DNA of 64,000 nucleotides from Tetrapyrgos nigripes (Eukaryota > Basidiomycota > Agaricomycetes > Agaricales > Campanellaceae), in the NCBI GenBank assembly GCA_013368315.1, contig JAACJM010000293.1, positions 23,108-87,107 on the forward strand, given 5' to 3'. How positions within the stretch are numbered: the stretch's first letter is position 1; the number at the start of each line of letters is the position of its first letter. Below are positions 1 to 15,085 of the stretch, one piece after another. The position numbers and the translations under genes are program-made. The notes under the pieces were generated by a model. That model made no database searches and was not told the origin of the DNA. It was given only the letters and a program-made list of their open reading frames with translations.

Positions 1-3000
1 TTGAGTGGAAGGAAGGAGTGCTGGTCAAGGCCATGCGAGAGGGACGCTGGGTCATCTTCAAAGACATTGATAGAGGCAGCAACGAGGTTCTGGGTCTCAT
101 AAAACCACTTGTCGAGTCTTTGGGCCTTGGTAATTGGATCGGTGGACGCGCCTCCCTTGAAGTCGCTGGACGTGGCAAAGTGGTCGCAGCAGACGGCTTT
201 GCTATTTTTGCCACAAGATCTGTTATGCCCTCTCGTAATGTCTTTCCCAATCCAACTTTTTTCGGGGCCCACAAATTCCACGAGATGACTGTGTCATCCC
301 CGTCGTTGGATGAATTGAAGATGATTATTGATGCACGCTTTCCTCGGTTGGCTGGGACTGCAGCCGTGGGTCTCATAAAACTTTGGGATGCGTTGCGTGC
401 TCTTGGAAGCACAGCATCTACACGAGATGTCGGTCTGCAAGAGTTGGAGAGACTCTGCACCCGTGTTGAAAGGCTTTTGCCTGCCCATCAGCAACCCATG
501 GACATTTCCATGGATACACCTACTCCTCTGCCAGCCGTTTTTCCCAACATCACACTGCGAGAACAAATCTTGCTTGCTTCCAGAGACGTCTTCGGAGGAG
601 GAGGGGTACTCACCAATGCTGCTCGGACTCATGTCGCTTCTGTCATCGCAATAGTTGGAGAACAACTTGGTCTGGAGGAAGAACGTCGAGAATGGCTATT
701 GACGAGTTTTGTCCCCGATTTCGAAATGGAAAAGGATGTGAATGGACACGTTACTGCCGTACGTGCTGGACTCACGCGTCTCTTAGTCAAGGACACGAAG
801 ATGGAGATTGCACCGACAGCTTCTCGGCCATTCGCGATGCACCGACCAGCGACTCTTCTAACCTCGAGAATTGCTACGGCGATATCCCTTAGTGAGCCTG
901 TCCTGTTAACGGGAGAAACGGGAACGGGCAAAACCAGTGTTGTCACACATTTGGCGCATACACTTCGCCAACCGTTGATTTCATTAAATTTGTCTCACCA
1001 AACAGAGTCGTCGGACCTAATTGGTGGATTCAAACCCGTCGACGCACGTATACCTGCTACAGCTCTACAAGAGAGATTTCTGGAGCTGTTTGGAGAGATG
1101 TTTAGTAGGAAGAAAAACGAGAAGTTTGAGGAAGAGACAAGGAAGGCTGTTGCCCAAGGGAAGTGGAAACGAGCAGGTGGATTGTGGAAGGAGAGTATTC
1201 GGTTAGCTAAAGACCGTATAAAGAGCAAGTTGAAGGAAGGAGAAAAGTGAGTTTTCTTGATGTCCTACGAAATCTGAATTTAATTATTTATTTAGTGACA
1301 AGCAACTTGAGGAACTGGACTCCCAGACACCCCGAAAACGACGTAAAGTCATCGACCTTTCGTCCTTGAACATTTCAGGGTTGCAATGGAGCTCTTTCGA
1401 GCATGACGTCGATGACTTCAATGCTCAACATGTCCATGGTGGTGGGAAGTTTGCCTTTGGCTTTGTAGAAGGTCCATTGGTGAAGGCTTTGAGATCTGGA
1501 GACTGGTACGTGGCAAATATCTTTTAGTTTCATGTGTACTAATTTTGTCCTTTTTTGTAGGATTCTTTTGGACGAGATCAACTTGGCGAGCCCCGAAACG
1601 CTTGAATGCGTTTCTAGTATCCTTCATAGTCCCAGTGCATCAATCACTCTCACAGAGCAAGGTTCCCTGGAACCGGTTCCACGACACCCCAATTTCCGTC
1701 TGTTTGCCTGTATGAACCCAGCAACCGACGTCGGAAAGAAGGATCTTCCTCCCAATATCCGTTCTCGCTTCACCGAAATCGATGTACCTCCCCCGGATGC
1801 CGACCGTGACACTCTTCTGAGCATTGTCACTCAGTACATCGGTCCACTTGCAGTCGGTGATAAAGGCGTTATTATGGACGTTTCCGACTACTACCTCTCC
1901 GTCAAACAGCTCTCAGAGTCTCGTAAGATCGCGGATGGGTCTAATCACCGACCTCACTTCAGCATGCGAACTCTAGCGCGTGCATTGACTTTTGCTTCCG
2001 ATATTGCAAGTACTTATGGTTTGAGGAGAGCGATCTGGGAAGGGTGTCTCATGGCATTTACGATGGTGTTGGATGTGCCGAGTGCAGAACTAGTCATGGG
2101 GCTGGCTCAGAAGCATTTGCTTGCCGGAGTCAAGAATCCTTCATCACTACTCTCCAGGGAACCTTCTATTCCACATGGTAGGTCACCAGAAGAATTCGTG
2201 AAGTTTGGACCTTTCTACCTCGAAAAGGGTCCTCTACCTCCAGATCCCGTCGACGACTATATCATCACACCTTCGGTGGAGACAAAACTCATTGACCTCG
2301 CCAGGATCATCCTTACTCGTCGGTTCCCGGTACTCATTGAAGGCCCTACGTCCAGTGGTAAAACCAGTTCCATCGAATACTTGGCTAAACGCACTGGACA
2401 TCGGTTTGTTCGTATCAACAATCACGAGCATACCGATATACAAGAGTATCTCGGCTCATATGTCCCAGATCCCATTACAGGCAAGCTTGTATTCTCAGAC
2501 GGGCTGCTAGTACGTGCTCTGCGGAACGGGGACTGGATAGTCTTGGACGAGCTCAACCTTGCTCCCACCGACGTTCTCGAAGCGCTGAACAGGCTGTTGG
2601 ACGATAATCGGGAACTTGTAATACCGGAGACAGGCGAGATCGTTAAACCTCATCATCACTTCATGCTCTTCGCAGCGCAGAACCCACCAGGCTTGTACGC
2701 AGGACGAAAGATCTTATCCAGGGCTTTCCGTAATCGTTTCTTGGAGGTTCATTTCGAGGATGTCCCCGAGGCTGAATTGGAGACTATTCTTTGCCAGCGA
2801 TGTCAGATCGCGCCGTCATATGGCAAAAAGATAGTCAGCGTCTTCCGAGAGCTGCAGAAACGCCGACAGTTCAGCAGGGTGTTTGAAAGCAAACAAGGGT
2901 TTGCTACTCTTCGTGATCTTTTCCGCTGGGCAGGGCGAGATGCTGTAGGATATCAGGAGCTAGCAGACAACGGCTATATGTTGCTGGCTGAGCGGGCTCG

Positions 3001-6000
3001 CAGAGAAGATGACAAAGCTGCTGTCAAGGAAGTGATAGAGACCATCATGGGTGTGAGGATTGATGACAATGCTCTATACACTCTTCGGAATCCGCAAGTC
3101 GACTTTCCTAGTTTCCTTGGTTGTCCAGTCCCTTCGTCTTCCGATCTCGTTTGGACCAAAGCCATGCAGCGACTATTCATCCTCGTCAGTCGCGCTCTCC
3201 GTTTCAACGAGCCTGTCTTACTAGTTGGGGAGACTGGGTGTGGTAAGACATCCGTCTGCCAAGTCTTCGCCCAAGCTACTCAACAGCAGCTTCTCGCCTT
3301 GAACTGTCATCAGAATACGGAGACGGCCGACTTGATTGGTGGACTTCGTCCGGTACGTGATAGAAGATCCCTAGAAGCCGATATATTGCGTGACGTCGTT
3401 CCTCTTTTGGAAGAACTGGGGATGTCTTTGGAAGCACGCGACATGGACGTACTAGCAACGCAGATAATAACGGCCTTACGATCACCATCTTTGCAAGAAC
3501 AACATAGATCCCGACTGTCTGCTTTGCAACATAAGATGGCCCGTTTCAAGTCAATCTTCGAGTGGCACGATGGTCCGTTGGTTGAAGCTATGCGTCATGG
3601 CGATGTATTTTTACTCGACGAAATTTCCCTTGCCGACGACTCCGTCTTGGAACGTTTGAATAGTGTCCTGGAGCCATCTCGTTCACTGGTACTCGCGGAA
3701 AAAGGTGGCAGCGACCCGCAGCAATCCTTGATACACGCCGAGGATTCCTTCAAACTCGTGGCCACGATGAATCCAGGTGGTGATTACGGAAAGAAGGAAC
3801 TTTCACCTGCTCTGCGTAACCGTTTCACTGAAATTTGGGTACCGGCGGTAGACAATCGTGCTGACCTGCAGTTAATCGTCGACTCGATGTGGAGACATGA
3901 AGCTCTACGAAGCTATACAAGCCGTATGCTCGATTTCGTGGATACACTGGTGGATTTAGCTGTTGATAGGTCATTCATCAACCTCCGTGATATTCTTGTG
4001 AGTGGTGCACTGTAGAGCAATGAACATAATTCTGATCTCCTTCAAGGCCTGGGTATCATTTTCCAATGCCGTATATGATTCCTCGACAACTTGCAATATA
4101 ACACCGGATGAAATTTTTGTGAGTAGCAGCTCTTCAAGAGGGTATTTTCTACTCTGACTCAGTAAAGCACCATGCAGCCCATATGACCTACCTCGACGGT
4201 CTCGGATCGGCTCCGTCCCTAACATCGTATTCTCAAAGCGCCCTGCAAGCATTGAAGGAGAAGGCCGTGTCCTACCTTCAGAATCTTGTACCAGTTGACG
4301 AAAGCCGGTCTTCCTTACCCCTTTACGACTCGTTCACTCATTTCCAGTTGGGTTCATTTGCGATACCTCGAGGACCTTACGAATCCTTCAACCAGGCCTT
4401 CAATTTCGAAGCACCTACTACTCACAACAACGCAATGCGTGTCATTCGTGCCTGCCAACTTGGGAAGCCCATATTACTTGAGGGAAGTCCTGGCGTTGGA
4501 AAAACGAGTCTCATCACGGCTCTGGCAAAGGCCTCAGGCAACGTTCTCTGTCGGATCAATCTCTCTGATCAGACGGATCTGATTGACTTGTTTGGATCCG
4601 ATCTTCCGGTCGAGGGTGGTGGACCTGGAGAGTTTGCGTGGAAGGACGGTGAATTTTTGAGGGCAATGCAAGAGGGAAGATGGGTACTGTTGGATGAGAT
4701 GAACCTAGCACCCCAGGCTGTACTCGAAGGACTCAATGCTGTTCTTGATCACCGAGGTTCCGTCTACATACCTGAACTCGGAAGAACCTTCATCAAGCAT
4801 CCAACATTCCGTATCTTCGCTGCACAAAACCCTTTGAATCAAGGTGGTGGTCGGAAGGGTTTACCAAAGTCGTTTGTGAACAGGTTCACCAAGGTCTACG
4901 TGGATCATTTGTCACCCGAGGATTTACTTCTCGTCTGTCGGCACCTGCATCCGGACATTAGTGAAGATATTCTACTCGGGATGATCTCGTTCAATTCGAG
5001 CTTGAACGAGGCTGTTTCGGTGCAACGTTCCTTTGGTAGAGAAGGAACTCCATGGGAGTTCAACCTTAGAGATGTTCTTCGTTGGGGAAAACTGCTTTTG
5101 TCAACTCATCCTTCCCTCCATCCTGTTGAGCACCTTCGCAACGTCTACCTTCATCGGTTCCGCAGCAGAGAGGATCGGACCAGGGCTCAAATTCTCTTCG
5201 ACAATTTCTTCTCTTCGTCCGTCGACCTGTCAAAAAATCCCAGTTGGTCCATATCACCGTCGGAAATATGCGTTGGTCACTTCCACGTTGAACGAAACGA
5301 CATGCTTCCCTCTCGTCGTTCCAGACGTATCCTGAAGACTCAACTCTCTGCTCTTGAAGCTGCTGGTTGTTGCATCACCGAGTCTTGGCTTGCGATCATA
5401 ACCGGGGCCAAGAATAGCGGAAAGACAGACTTGGTCAGGCTACTAGCTGGTCTCACTGGCAACAATCTTCGCGAGATATCGGTGAATGGTGCAACTGATA
5501 CGATGGATATTCTGGGCGGTTTTGAGCAGGTGGATGCCCGTAGCCGCGTGATTTCCATAGCGGAGGATCTGCTATGCGTCGTTGACCAGGCGTATCGGTC
5601 CAGACATTTCTCCGCCATCAGAAGTCTGGAACCATATTGTCTGCTAAGGCAAGGGATTGCCTCCAAACCTCTTCATGGATTAGTGGAGCTGGTTTTAGGA
5701 GTTCTTCACTCCCTTGATGAAGCACAATTGCCTGAGCTGTCTTCACTCCGTAGCAGGCTTGACAATGTGGTTAATCAAGCTGACAAGCTCGGACATTTTG
5801 AATGGGTTGATGGTCCTCTAGTCCGAGCACTGAAAGAGGGTGGTTGGCTGCTCTTGGATGGGGCTAATCTGTGTAGTCCCTCTGTCTTGGACCGTCTCAA
5901 CTCCCTTTGCGAGCAAGATGGCTTTTTGACTTTGGGTGAAAGAGGCTACGTGAATGGCGAGGTCCAAGTCTTGTATCCGCATGGTAGCTTCCGGTTATTC

Positions 6001-9000
6001 ATGACTGTTGACCCACAATATGGCGAGTTGTCGAGGGCAATGCGTAATCGGGGCATCGAGATCGCTCTGCTTCCAAACTCTTCTGAAGACGATGCCAGCA
6101 TTCTCCGAGACTACCACAGACTGGCTGCCGATGTAAGCTCAACTCTGTCAGTGATTGCCTACTCCGCTATCGGACGCGGGCTGAAGAGCTTGTCAAGCGA
6201 ACTATCCGTTTCCTCTCATACTTCTGGACGAGCCCTGGATCATTATTCACAACTTGCGGCACTCGTCGATCATGCCCCCATGGTTCTCAGACCATTTAAC
6301 CGTCCCGAGGAGGCTGCATATCACTTCATTACGCGTTCCATCATTCCAATGTCGATTCCCCTGTTCCTCCGTCTTCTCTCTTTGACAGAAAGCAACGATG
6401 CTTCTATGGTATCAATGTGCTCGACGTTGTTTAGTCGAGCTACTTCGGCCATTTCAAAGATGCGGAGTAATTATAGTTGTCGGTCAGTGTCCCTAGACCG
6501 TATTTCCGCTCAGGTTGGTGTGCAGTTGACATCTTTCCGAACTACATCTAATTACCGCAAGTAGTGCATTGATTTTTTCTTGAACCGCGAATTTTCCACA
6601 TCCTCTTCCCTTTCTCAGTTCCATTTGGGCATTTTGAAGGTCTTGCAACTCGTGGTTGCTTTGAGTATCGACGATACGTCCCAGCATTCCTCAGTGCATT
6701 TTCACGATAGCAAAGGTTCCGGTGGCAATGATCGTCTTAGCCGAGCCCGAACTGCAATCGTCTCCTTGATAAAGGAAGTCAATTTTGCTGCAACCTCGAT
6801 TCTTGAAGATGTTGATGACGGTGCTCCCCTAGAAGAATTGGTGAGTATCAAAGTTGTCATTTTCTTGAATAGCATCCTCAGGATCTTATAGATCAGCCAT
6901 CTTTCTTCAGCGTCCGATTTGCTCAAATACGTGGCCCATTTGCGCAATGCACGCGGCGCCACGCTTGACTTTTCAGCTGTCAAAGTTATCACAGAGTGGG
7001 TAGAAGATGCAGCCAGAGCATTGTCCCCTCGTCATCCATCTGTCCAGCTCTGTGCAATTGCCGTCAAGGAGGTTGCTTCTCCTTCAACTGGTCTTGGTTT
7101 AGCTGAACTTTGGTCAGCGTTTAGCCGCAATCTGGGGTCAGAAATTCGGTTGGAGATTGAGAAAATGGATATGTTGGCCGCGAATCGTACTTTTGGTGAG
7201 TGTAGACTATCTGAACCGTCGCGGACCCACTAATGGGGAGTTCGCAAGAAATGAGAGGGCAAATCCTCAACCTGATGGCGATGAGGTCATTGCCCCGAGG
7301 TTTCACCGAGAAAGGTCCGACTGAAGCGTTGATGGAAGTTCTAGAGTCGGTGCGTATGTGTTGTCTATATTTTCCATATCCTCCTTGACGCAATCGGCAG
7401 ACAATACAGAATGATGAAGACACATCAAGAATCTACGATAGCACAGCGCTGTTCATGTCCTCAATGGTTGCTCAGCTTGGATTTTTGGCTTGCATTAGAA
7501 GCGAGATTTCTGAGGTTAACCGCATTTACCTTGTTTATCTGCACAGAGAAATTGACTGAGGCGGTATAGGAAACAAGAAAATCTACTCAAGAACTCATTG
7601 CGTCGGTCTGTCGGTATCCAAACGCATCTCTAGGCCGCGTGGTTCCATACCAACAACTTCTTTGGCTTTCAGAGACAGATAGAGGTAAATACAATCTCCA
7701 AACATCGCCAAATGAACCGTCTGATTGAAGATATAGATGCCTCTGTCATCCGAAATCAACTCAGGATCCAGTGGATGAAAGATTTGTGGTGTGATGTAAG
7801 AAAAAATCCTAGTCCACCTAAGCCTCTGTCTAACTTGGAACTCCAGAATGGTTGCGGTCCAGAAATCCTATTATCACCTAGTCTTCTGCACTCTACTCTC
7901 GTCGTATGGTAAGGATAATCTCTTTTTTTTTTTTTTTGTCTTTGCAGAGGACTAACACGTCCAACCTAGGAACTGGGCAGATCAATCTCTTTCAAGTCTG
8001 ACGGAGTACGAAATGACGGTACATACTCAGATGCGGTTTGTTTTACTTGGTTGCGAACGGGATGCTTCGAGGATCGACCAGCTCAGAAGTCTCCTTTTTG
8101 AATCGGTGGTCAAGGTTGGTATCACTTTTGATGCTGTGATAATAGCTAATTTTCGTAGATAGCCTCCTGTTTCGTCACAGACCTTCCCCCGGTACTCGAG
8201 GGCTCTAGATCTCCAGAAATTCTTGCATTCTGCAAATCTATCACGCATCCAATCCTATCGCCAATCTTTACATCCCACTTGCATCCTTTGCTAGAAGGCC
8301 CCGCTGATGACGTCACACGTATGGGTTTGGCCTGGATGGCCGTGGCCAGAATACTCCTGGAGTTGTTTGTCCCTGACGTGCCTGTAGACCCATCTTCCGT
8401 GCAGGACTGTACATCCCGGTTTTGGCAGGGTGAAGAGACATCCATTTCTGCTCAGATCTCGCTGCATCTACGACTCGAGGAAGTGGCAACTGGCAACATC
8501 GACAACGAGGTTATTACCTATCTGCGAAGTTGTCTGGCTGATGTGGTGCAGCACATTCGTCGCCTACCTGCCACATCTGGTCAAATCCGCGATATATCAC
8601 GTCTACATATGTTCTGGTCTGAAGTGTCGCAGTTCCAGCGTCACGTTGTTGCGCCCTCCAAAATTGAGGGTGTATTGCGGTCTCTGGAAAGCGGCGACAT
8701 CTCAGCTTTTCAGCGAGAAGAAGTCACACAGAAATCCATCCAAGGCTTTCTTCAGCGTCTGCAGAGTGTATATCCTGAATTCAGTGACATCGTCCTTCCA
8801 ATAGAGTATGCGTTGCTGCACCTACAATTGGGGCTACGGATTCTCAAGCAGGCTGTTCCGAACGTCGAAACCTCTGCGGGTTTCCCTTTGACCGCATTCC
8901 CATCTGCACGATCCTCGGACAGCTTGGCCTTGGGTGTTCATCGAGGACCTAGCGACGATGTCAAAGCCTTCCAGCACGTGCTCCTATCTGCCGCTGCTTT

Positions 9001-12000
9001 GTCGTTCAACAAAGCTATGGGTGTCAGTGTCGAATCGCAGATCCTGCAGGTTGAAACTACTTACGAGCAAGCCCTGCGTCTATGGCTCATTGATCAAGCC
9101 AGGGATGAAGAACGAGAGAAGGCTTCACAGTCTCTGTATCGGAACACGCAGGTTAGCCACGACGCTGTAACTGACGCCGAGATAGAAGAACGCGAGTTCA
9201 AGGAGATGTTTCCGTCATTTGAAGCAGTCCTATCTATTGAAGGAGAAAACAAGACAACGACAAAGGGCTCGTCGTCTCGTCTCGTTTCCCCGGACGAAAT
9301 GGACCAGTTTCTCCGTATCCACACCTGCTTGCTTTCGGAATCCTCATCGAAAGACGTTTTTTCCACTTTCCACGAAGTAAGGCTCCAGAGTGTTACGAGC
9401 TACCTGCAATCAGGGAAAGACAATCTAGCCAGTACTCTCGATTTCTCAAGTCTTCCCCTGCAGCTTTCACTCTTACATGATCGTCAGAGTGAGATCTCCA
9501 CTCGTTGCGGCTCTGCGTTGCTTTACAACTTCTACGCCGATGCAAATGTTTGCGAAGCAAGAAAGGGAGCAACCGTTGTCCAGGCGCTTAAGGAACGACT
9601 CGAAGTCCTCATCCAAGAATGGCCGGATCAGATGGTACTTCAACACCTGAGAGACCGTTGTTCGAGCTTCCTCACTCTCGGTCTTCACAGTCCTGTCGCT
9701 AAAGTTCTCTCCGCTGTTGAGCAGTTGTTACTGCAAACAGAGGATTGGGAAATGTACGCCAATCGGGAAAATACACTCAAGATCCACCGGTCTGCCATAA
9801 CGGATTTGATCGTACAGTGGAGACGTTTGGAGTTAAGCTGTTGGCAAGGATTGCTGGACACACAAGCGCTCGCTTTCGAAGCAGGGGTTTCGCGTTGGTG
9901 GTTCCAGTTGTACGACTCCTTAGTCCGAGGCTCTTTAGATGCATGGCACCGAGATCCCGACTCCTCTTCGACGTACTTGGACAGCCTACTCCCTCTCCTG
10001 GATGACTTCATCCGTAGCTCTCCATTGGGACAGTTTAGATCGCGAATGTCTTTACTCCAGACTTTTGCTGCTTACTGTGCTCACCTAGCTGCTGTGAAAC
10101 CGGACCCTGTACGTAGGCTGTTGGCACGCATCCGTTTCATTGTCCACAATACCTTCAGTCATTTCTCCCTCTATTCCGAAGCGTTGGCCAGTCACTTGTC
10201 GTCGCAACGATCTGCTTTGGAGTCCGAAGTCCGAAATCTCATTAAATTGGCCAGTTGGAAGGATATCAATGTTCATGCGCTCAAACAGAGTGCCCAGCAA
10301 ACTCATCATCGGCTCTACAAGATCGTCAAGAAGCTCCGTGATGTTCTTCGTCAGCCGGTATCAGACCGACTTTCTCCTATATCTGCCGATGTCTCCGAAA
10401 CGGAACCGCTAAATCTCAATTTCGACTCGACTCAGACCCCAAGCAGTGGAATGGAATTTCCGTTGTTGCCAAGGGAACAACAGATACCTCAGCACCTGCT
10501 GAACTTAGGAAGGACATTCACTCGATTCCAGGAGCTGGCTTTCAAACAGATCCTCCCTTCGATGTATAGCAGAACTCCTCAGTTGGTCGATGACCTAGCT
10601 ATCCAGATGATCGTTTCCTCCAAGGACCTTGCGTCGGTGCCGATACCTTCCACACTCCCAGCCGATAAGAAGGAGAAACAAGTCAAGGCTTTACTTTCCA
10701 GGAAACGGAAGGCTTGGAGTGATTTGCTGAAGGAGCTTAAAAAAGCCGGGTTTGCTGCCAAATTAAAACCCGAAGTCCTTTCACGGAACGAGAGCATGCG
10801 TTGGGTCCGAGAACAACCGGTTATCGACGTGCAGTTGGAGTCTTACGTGAGAGGCGAGGTTTATTTTCATCGTCTGACCAGTATGCTGCCCACTCTTCGT
10901 GATTCCCTATCAACCCATCATGCTGATTTGACGACCCGGGAATTGCAAAGAGGGATAATGTTCCTGGAATCCGGTTTTGCTTTGGCAGTAGACGCTCGAT
11001 CTCGGTGCGTGTTCTTATCTCTTTTGAATTCTATTTTTTCTGAAACCTTTCAGGTTGGCACGTTTCGCAAGAACTTGTGCACAATTAGACGATGTTTTAG
11101 TTCGTTTGAGGCATTTGAGCTTATCCTCAGGCATTCATTCAGCGGGTAGCAAGGCCTTGCAGCAGGTTATCACTATCAAAGATGCCTTGTCCAAGCTCTT
11201 GCATGCATTCACAGAAGTACGCAGTGCGATTCAGCAGATTTCCGGCATTGATGTCGACTTGCCTGTCAATCGAAAGGTCGTAGATGGGATTGATGGGGCC
11301 GTTACTTCATCCTCAGATCTCTGTAAAAGCTTGTCTTCCATTATCAATCGTATGGGACAATCCTCTTACTCGGTATTGCTGCATGGTAAGTGTCAATAAG
11401 ATTGCAATCTCAACGTTCTGACTTTGCAATTGCAGAGGAATATCAGCTGGTACTTGAAGTCGAACACTATCTCCGTCAAGTGCCGGAGTCCATTCTTTCT
11501 TGGTCCACACTCGATGGTCGTCTGAAGCCCCATTTACTTTCTGTTCATGATTGGCTGCAATCTACTACCCCAAAATGTTTCACCAAACATGACGAGACAT
11601 CTTCCTCATCGCAGACAAATTCTGACGACGTGATCGACGTCTGCTTGGCCAGCGTGCAGACATTAGTCACCAAATGTTCCGAGGCACCTGGAGAATCCGA
11701 AGAAGATCGCGATAACTATATCAAAGACGATTGTCACTCCGTCTGCGAGTTGACTACACTTCTCAGAGTTGATCACCTTGTCGACCGCCTGAACGACCTT
11801 CTTGCCCTCTTCGCAGCGTCTCAAACCGATCATGTCCCTCGTATCCAACGAATCCTTCCCTTCCTCGAGATCTATTCCCAACTCGTCGAGACTCAGCTCA
11901 AATCTCATGCCTACTGGGCCAAAGGACTCTTCAAACTGAACTACGTCCTCTGTTCAATCTTACAAACTCTCTGCAGACAAGGCTTCTGCAAACCACCTGA

Positions 12001-14704
12001 TGCAGAACAGGATGGAGAAGGTGGCGAAGGAGTTGCCGAGATGACTGATGGTGTAGGAATGGGTGAGGGTTCTGGAAACGAGAACGTCAGCAAGGACATA
12101 CAAGAGGAGAGTCAAGTTGAAGGGTTGCAGAGTGACGATGCGAAAGACGACCAGTCTCACGAAAACAAGGACGACGATGCAATTGAGATGGATCAGGACT
12201 TTGGTGGAGAGATGGAAGATGTTCTAGATGATGGAGAGGAACAGGAAGGTGACGACGATGACAAGGATGAAGATGAAGATGAAGATCCAGAGGAGCAGTT
12301 GGGAGATTTGGACGCGTCTGATCCTGCGGCAGTAGACGAAAAGTTCTGGGGCGACGAAAAGGGACCAGAAAATTCGAATGATCCAGAGCAGAAGACGAAT
12401 GAGGATCGGTCAGAGGAGTCGAAGGGGGATTCAGACGTCGTGGCGAAGGAAGGAAAGGAGAAGTCGAAGGAAAAAGAGAAGAAAAAGGAAGAAGGCGAAG
12501 GGAAGGAGGACGAGAATGCACCACCGAAAGAAGCTGAAACTGAAGACCTTCCTGACGAAGACGGCCCAGAACCAGATCCTGACCACCCTGAAGCAAGTGG
12601 AGCCCCTATGGACGAGCACGTTCCCGATGCGGATACTTTGGAACTACCTGACGACATGAACCTCGGTGGCGAAGAGAACGCTATGGAAATCGATGATACA
12701 AAGGACGACGACGACCTAGAGGATATAGGGCCGGAGTTGGAACCAGAAGGTGTCGACGAAGACCGTATGGAAGAGGATCGTCCTGACCGCGAGGAATCGT
12801 CTGGTGAAACGCAGAATCCTGAAGAACCTCAAGCAGAACCGAAGGAAGAGGAGGTCCATGCATCTGGCGAAGCTGAAGGAGATGAAGATGAGAATGAAGA
12901 GCCTCAGGAGGACAGGACTGCCGTAGCTGAGCCCGATGTCAGCAATGGCGATGGTGCTCCGACCTCAGACAAGCAACCCGACCCGAATTCGACGGAAAGT
13001 GGTGAAGGAGGAGAAGCAGGTGCATCTACCGGGATGGCCGGACAGACATCTGTTGAACAGGAAAATTCTGAGCTTCAGGACCAGTATGTGACACGCTAGT
13101 AACAGACTCGACAAAATCACTGATATATCTTACGCAGAACATCGTCTTTGGAGCCTCACCCTCAAAACGATTCCTCAGATCCTTCTCAAGCTGCTGGTTC
13201 TGCTGCAGCCGGCTTTCAACAGGGTCCTCAGCCTCCACCTCAATCATCCGACACTCAGCTTGCCAACAACCCTCTACGCAGTATCGGAGACGCGATGAAG
13301 GAAGTCCAGCAGCGTTTCAACGAAATCCTCAATGGCGAAAACCGTGATGTTCCTCGCGAACAAGCTGGCAACACTGAACAACCATCTCAGGTTGAGTACA
13401 TACGACCTGAAGATACCGATCACGACATGCAAGCCCTTGGACCTGCAGAAGAGGAACAAGTCGCTAGTCTCAACCAACTCAAGCTTCTCGATGATGAAGA
13501 GGAGGCTGAAGATGGCAGTGCCCCCATGGACGTGGATATGGAGCCTCCCGAAGTAATATCTCACGAATTACCTCCTCATCAGCATTCCATGCCCGAGACA
13601 GATAAAACAGCGAAAGCTGAGGGAGAGGATATCCAAGGTGCCGTTACTCGTCGTGACCAGCCTTCATCTACCCTTCAGGATTCTGCAATTGCCCATAACG
13701 CAGATGGACCAAAAGCCGATGTCACTGTGGAGGAGCCTGAAGATGTTGAAGCAGAGTTGCGTACATGGCAAGCAGCTGGTCTTCCCGAGAGTGGTGCTAC
13801 ACAAATCTGGCACCGATACGAATCCCTCACGCATGACCTAGCCTATGCACTTTGCGAACAGCTTCGTCTCATTCTAGAACCGACCCTGGCCACTCGTCTA
13901 AAAGGCGACTATCGTACCGGCAAACGTCTCAACATGAAGAAGATCATTCCATACATTGCCAGTGATTACACCAAAGACAAAATATGGCTCCGTCGGACGA
14001 GACCCAGTCAGCGTGAATATCAAGTCCTGATCGCGCTAGACGATTCCAGGTCGATGGCAGAGTCTCATTCGGTTCATTTGGCTTATCAAACGTTGGCGTT
14101 GGTCTCAAAGGCTTTGAGTCGTTTGGAAGCAGGAGATATCGGGATTGCAAAGTTTGGAGAGACAGTAGACTTGCTTCATGGATTCGAGGGTGCTCCATTC
14201 AGTGATCAAGCAGGCGCTGAGGTGATGAGAGCCTTCCGGTTCAACCAGAAGGCGACTAATGTGCTTTCGTTGGTGGACACTAGTCTGAGGGTTCTGGAAG
14301 CGGCTAGGGAACGACGTGCTATGAGCTCCAATACAGCCGCTGATCTTTGGCAGCTTGAGATTATCATTTCCGATGGGATGTGTCAGGATCATGAAAAGCT
14401 TCAGGCGGTGTTGAGGAAGGCTGAGGAACAGAGGGTGATGATTGTGTTCATTATCATTGACTCGTTGCATTCTGCGACCTTGGGTACTTCATCTAAGCAG
14501 GGAGCGGGAGCGGTGCAGGGCTCGATTTTGTCAATGGAGAAGGCAGAGTTCAAGAATGTGAATGGGAAGATGGAGTTGCAGCTTCAGAGGTATCTGGATT
14601 CCTTCCCCTTTGAGTATTATGTGGTGTTGCGGAATGTGGAGGCTCTTCCGGAGGTTTTGTCGGCGACGTTGAAGCAGTTCTTTGAAAGAATTTCTGAAGA
14701 GTAG
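1..14704 (+). CDS. MDN1: Midasin, giant AAA+ ATPase of 60S ribosome biogenesis (5' end outside window)
   Basis: Midasin (Rea1) is a dynein-like ring of six AAA modules that pulls assembly factors (Ytm1, Rsa4) off pre-60S particles in nucleolus and nucleoplasm. The reading frame is already open at base 3, inside the AAA1 Walker B region. Five Walker A loops follow: GETGTGKTS near 910, GPTSSGKTS near 2345, GETGCGKTS near 3230, GSPGVGKTS near 4485 and GAKNSGKTD near 5405, matching AAA2 to AAA6. After a long helical linker comes an Asp/Glu-rich tract (about 12,000-13,080), then a C-terminal VWA/MIDAS domain with the DDSRS metal motif near 14,040. About 17 exons can be joined in frame: 1-1246, 1296-1505, 1561-3997, 4047-4118, 4168-6513, 6565-6840, 6892-7195, 7249-7349, 7401-7514, 7570-7684, 7738-7796, 7847-7908, 7970-8114, 8159-11004, 11054-11385, 11436-13083, 13138-14704. 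No frame break was seen. The symbol is assigned by family. Confidence 0.97.
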
Positions 14705-14744
14705 ATATATCTGTACTTTTGTCCTAAATACTGTTTTATTTTAT

Positions 14745-14912
14745 AGAATTATTACAAAATATGATGTTGATGGCCTCTCCGAACGAAGGTTCTTTCAACT
14801 TCAGTTGTTGTGGGGTAGTAATGGGGTAAGGATACTTAGAAGTGAGTTCTAAAAACTCTAGAACGTGAACTTGCTCAGCGAACTCGCTTCCTTCTGCCTT
14901 TGCTGTATATGG
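14745..14912. repeat. Midasin 3' flank, source of the duplicated fragment
   Basis: This stretch just after the midasin stop is repeated at about 16416-16590 with roughly 90% identity by eye and small indels. It is the downstream part of the duplicated fragment. Confidence 0.75.
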
Positions 14913-15022
14913 TAGTAGTACCAACCGACTGGGGACGAGTCTACGTGGAGCGGTGGTCTGTATGCTTGCCGTGAAGGCCGAACGCTGTGCATTCCCTAAA
15001 AAGGGTTTCATTCTTTCCATTA

Positions 15023-15085
15023 CAGTCGTTCCGGAAAATAATGAGAATAACTTTTTTTTGCCGCGCGTTACCTAAAAGGGAAGGT
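15023..15085 (+). repeat. Left terminal inverted repeat of the TIR element
   Basis: This 63-bp arm contains an eight-T run and pairs with 15426-15489 in reverse complement. The TA dinucleotide lies immediately outside it. Confidence 0.8.

Noticed and set aside
12087..12657. Two long minus-strand frames (154 and 169 codons) opposite the midasin acidic tract
   Set aside because: They are mirror images of Asp/Glu codons (giving Ser/Pro/Leu-rich sequence) and lie inside a clear coding exon.
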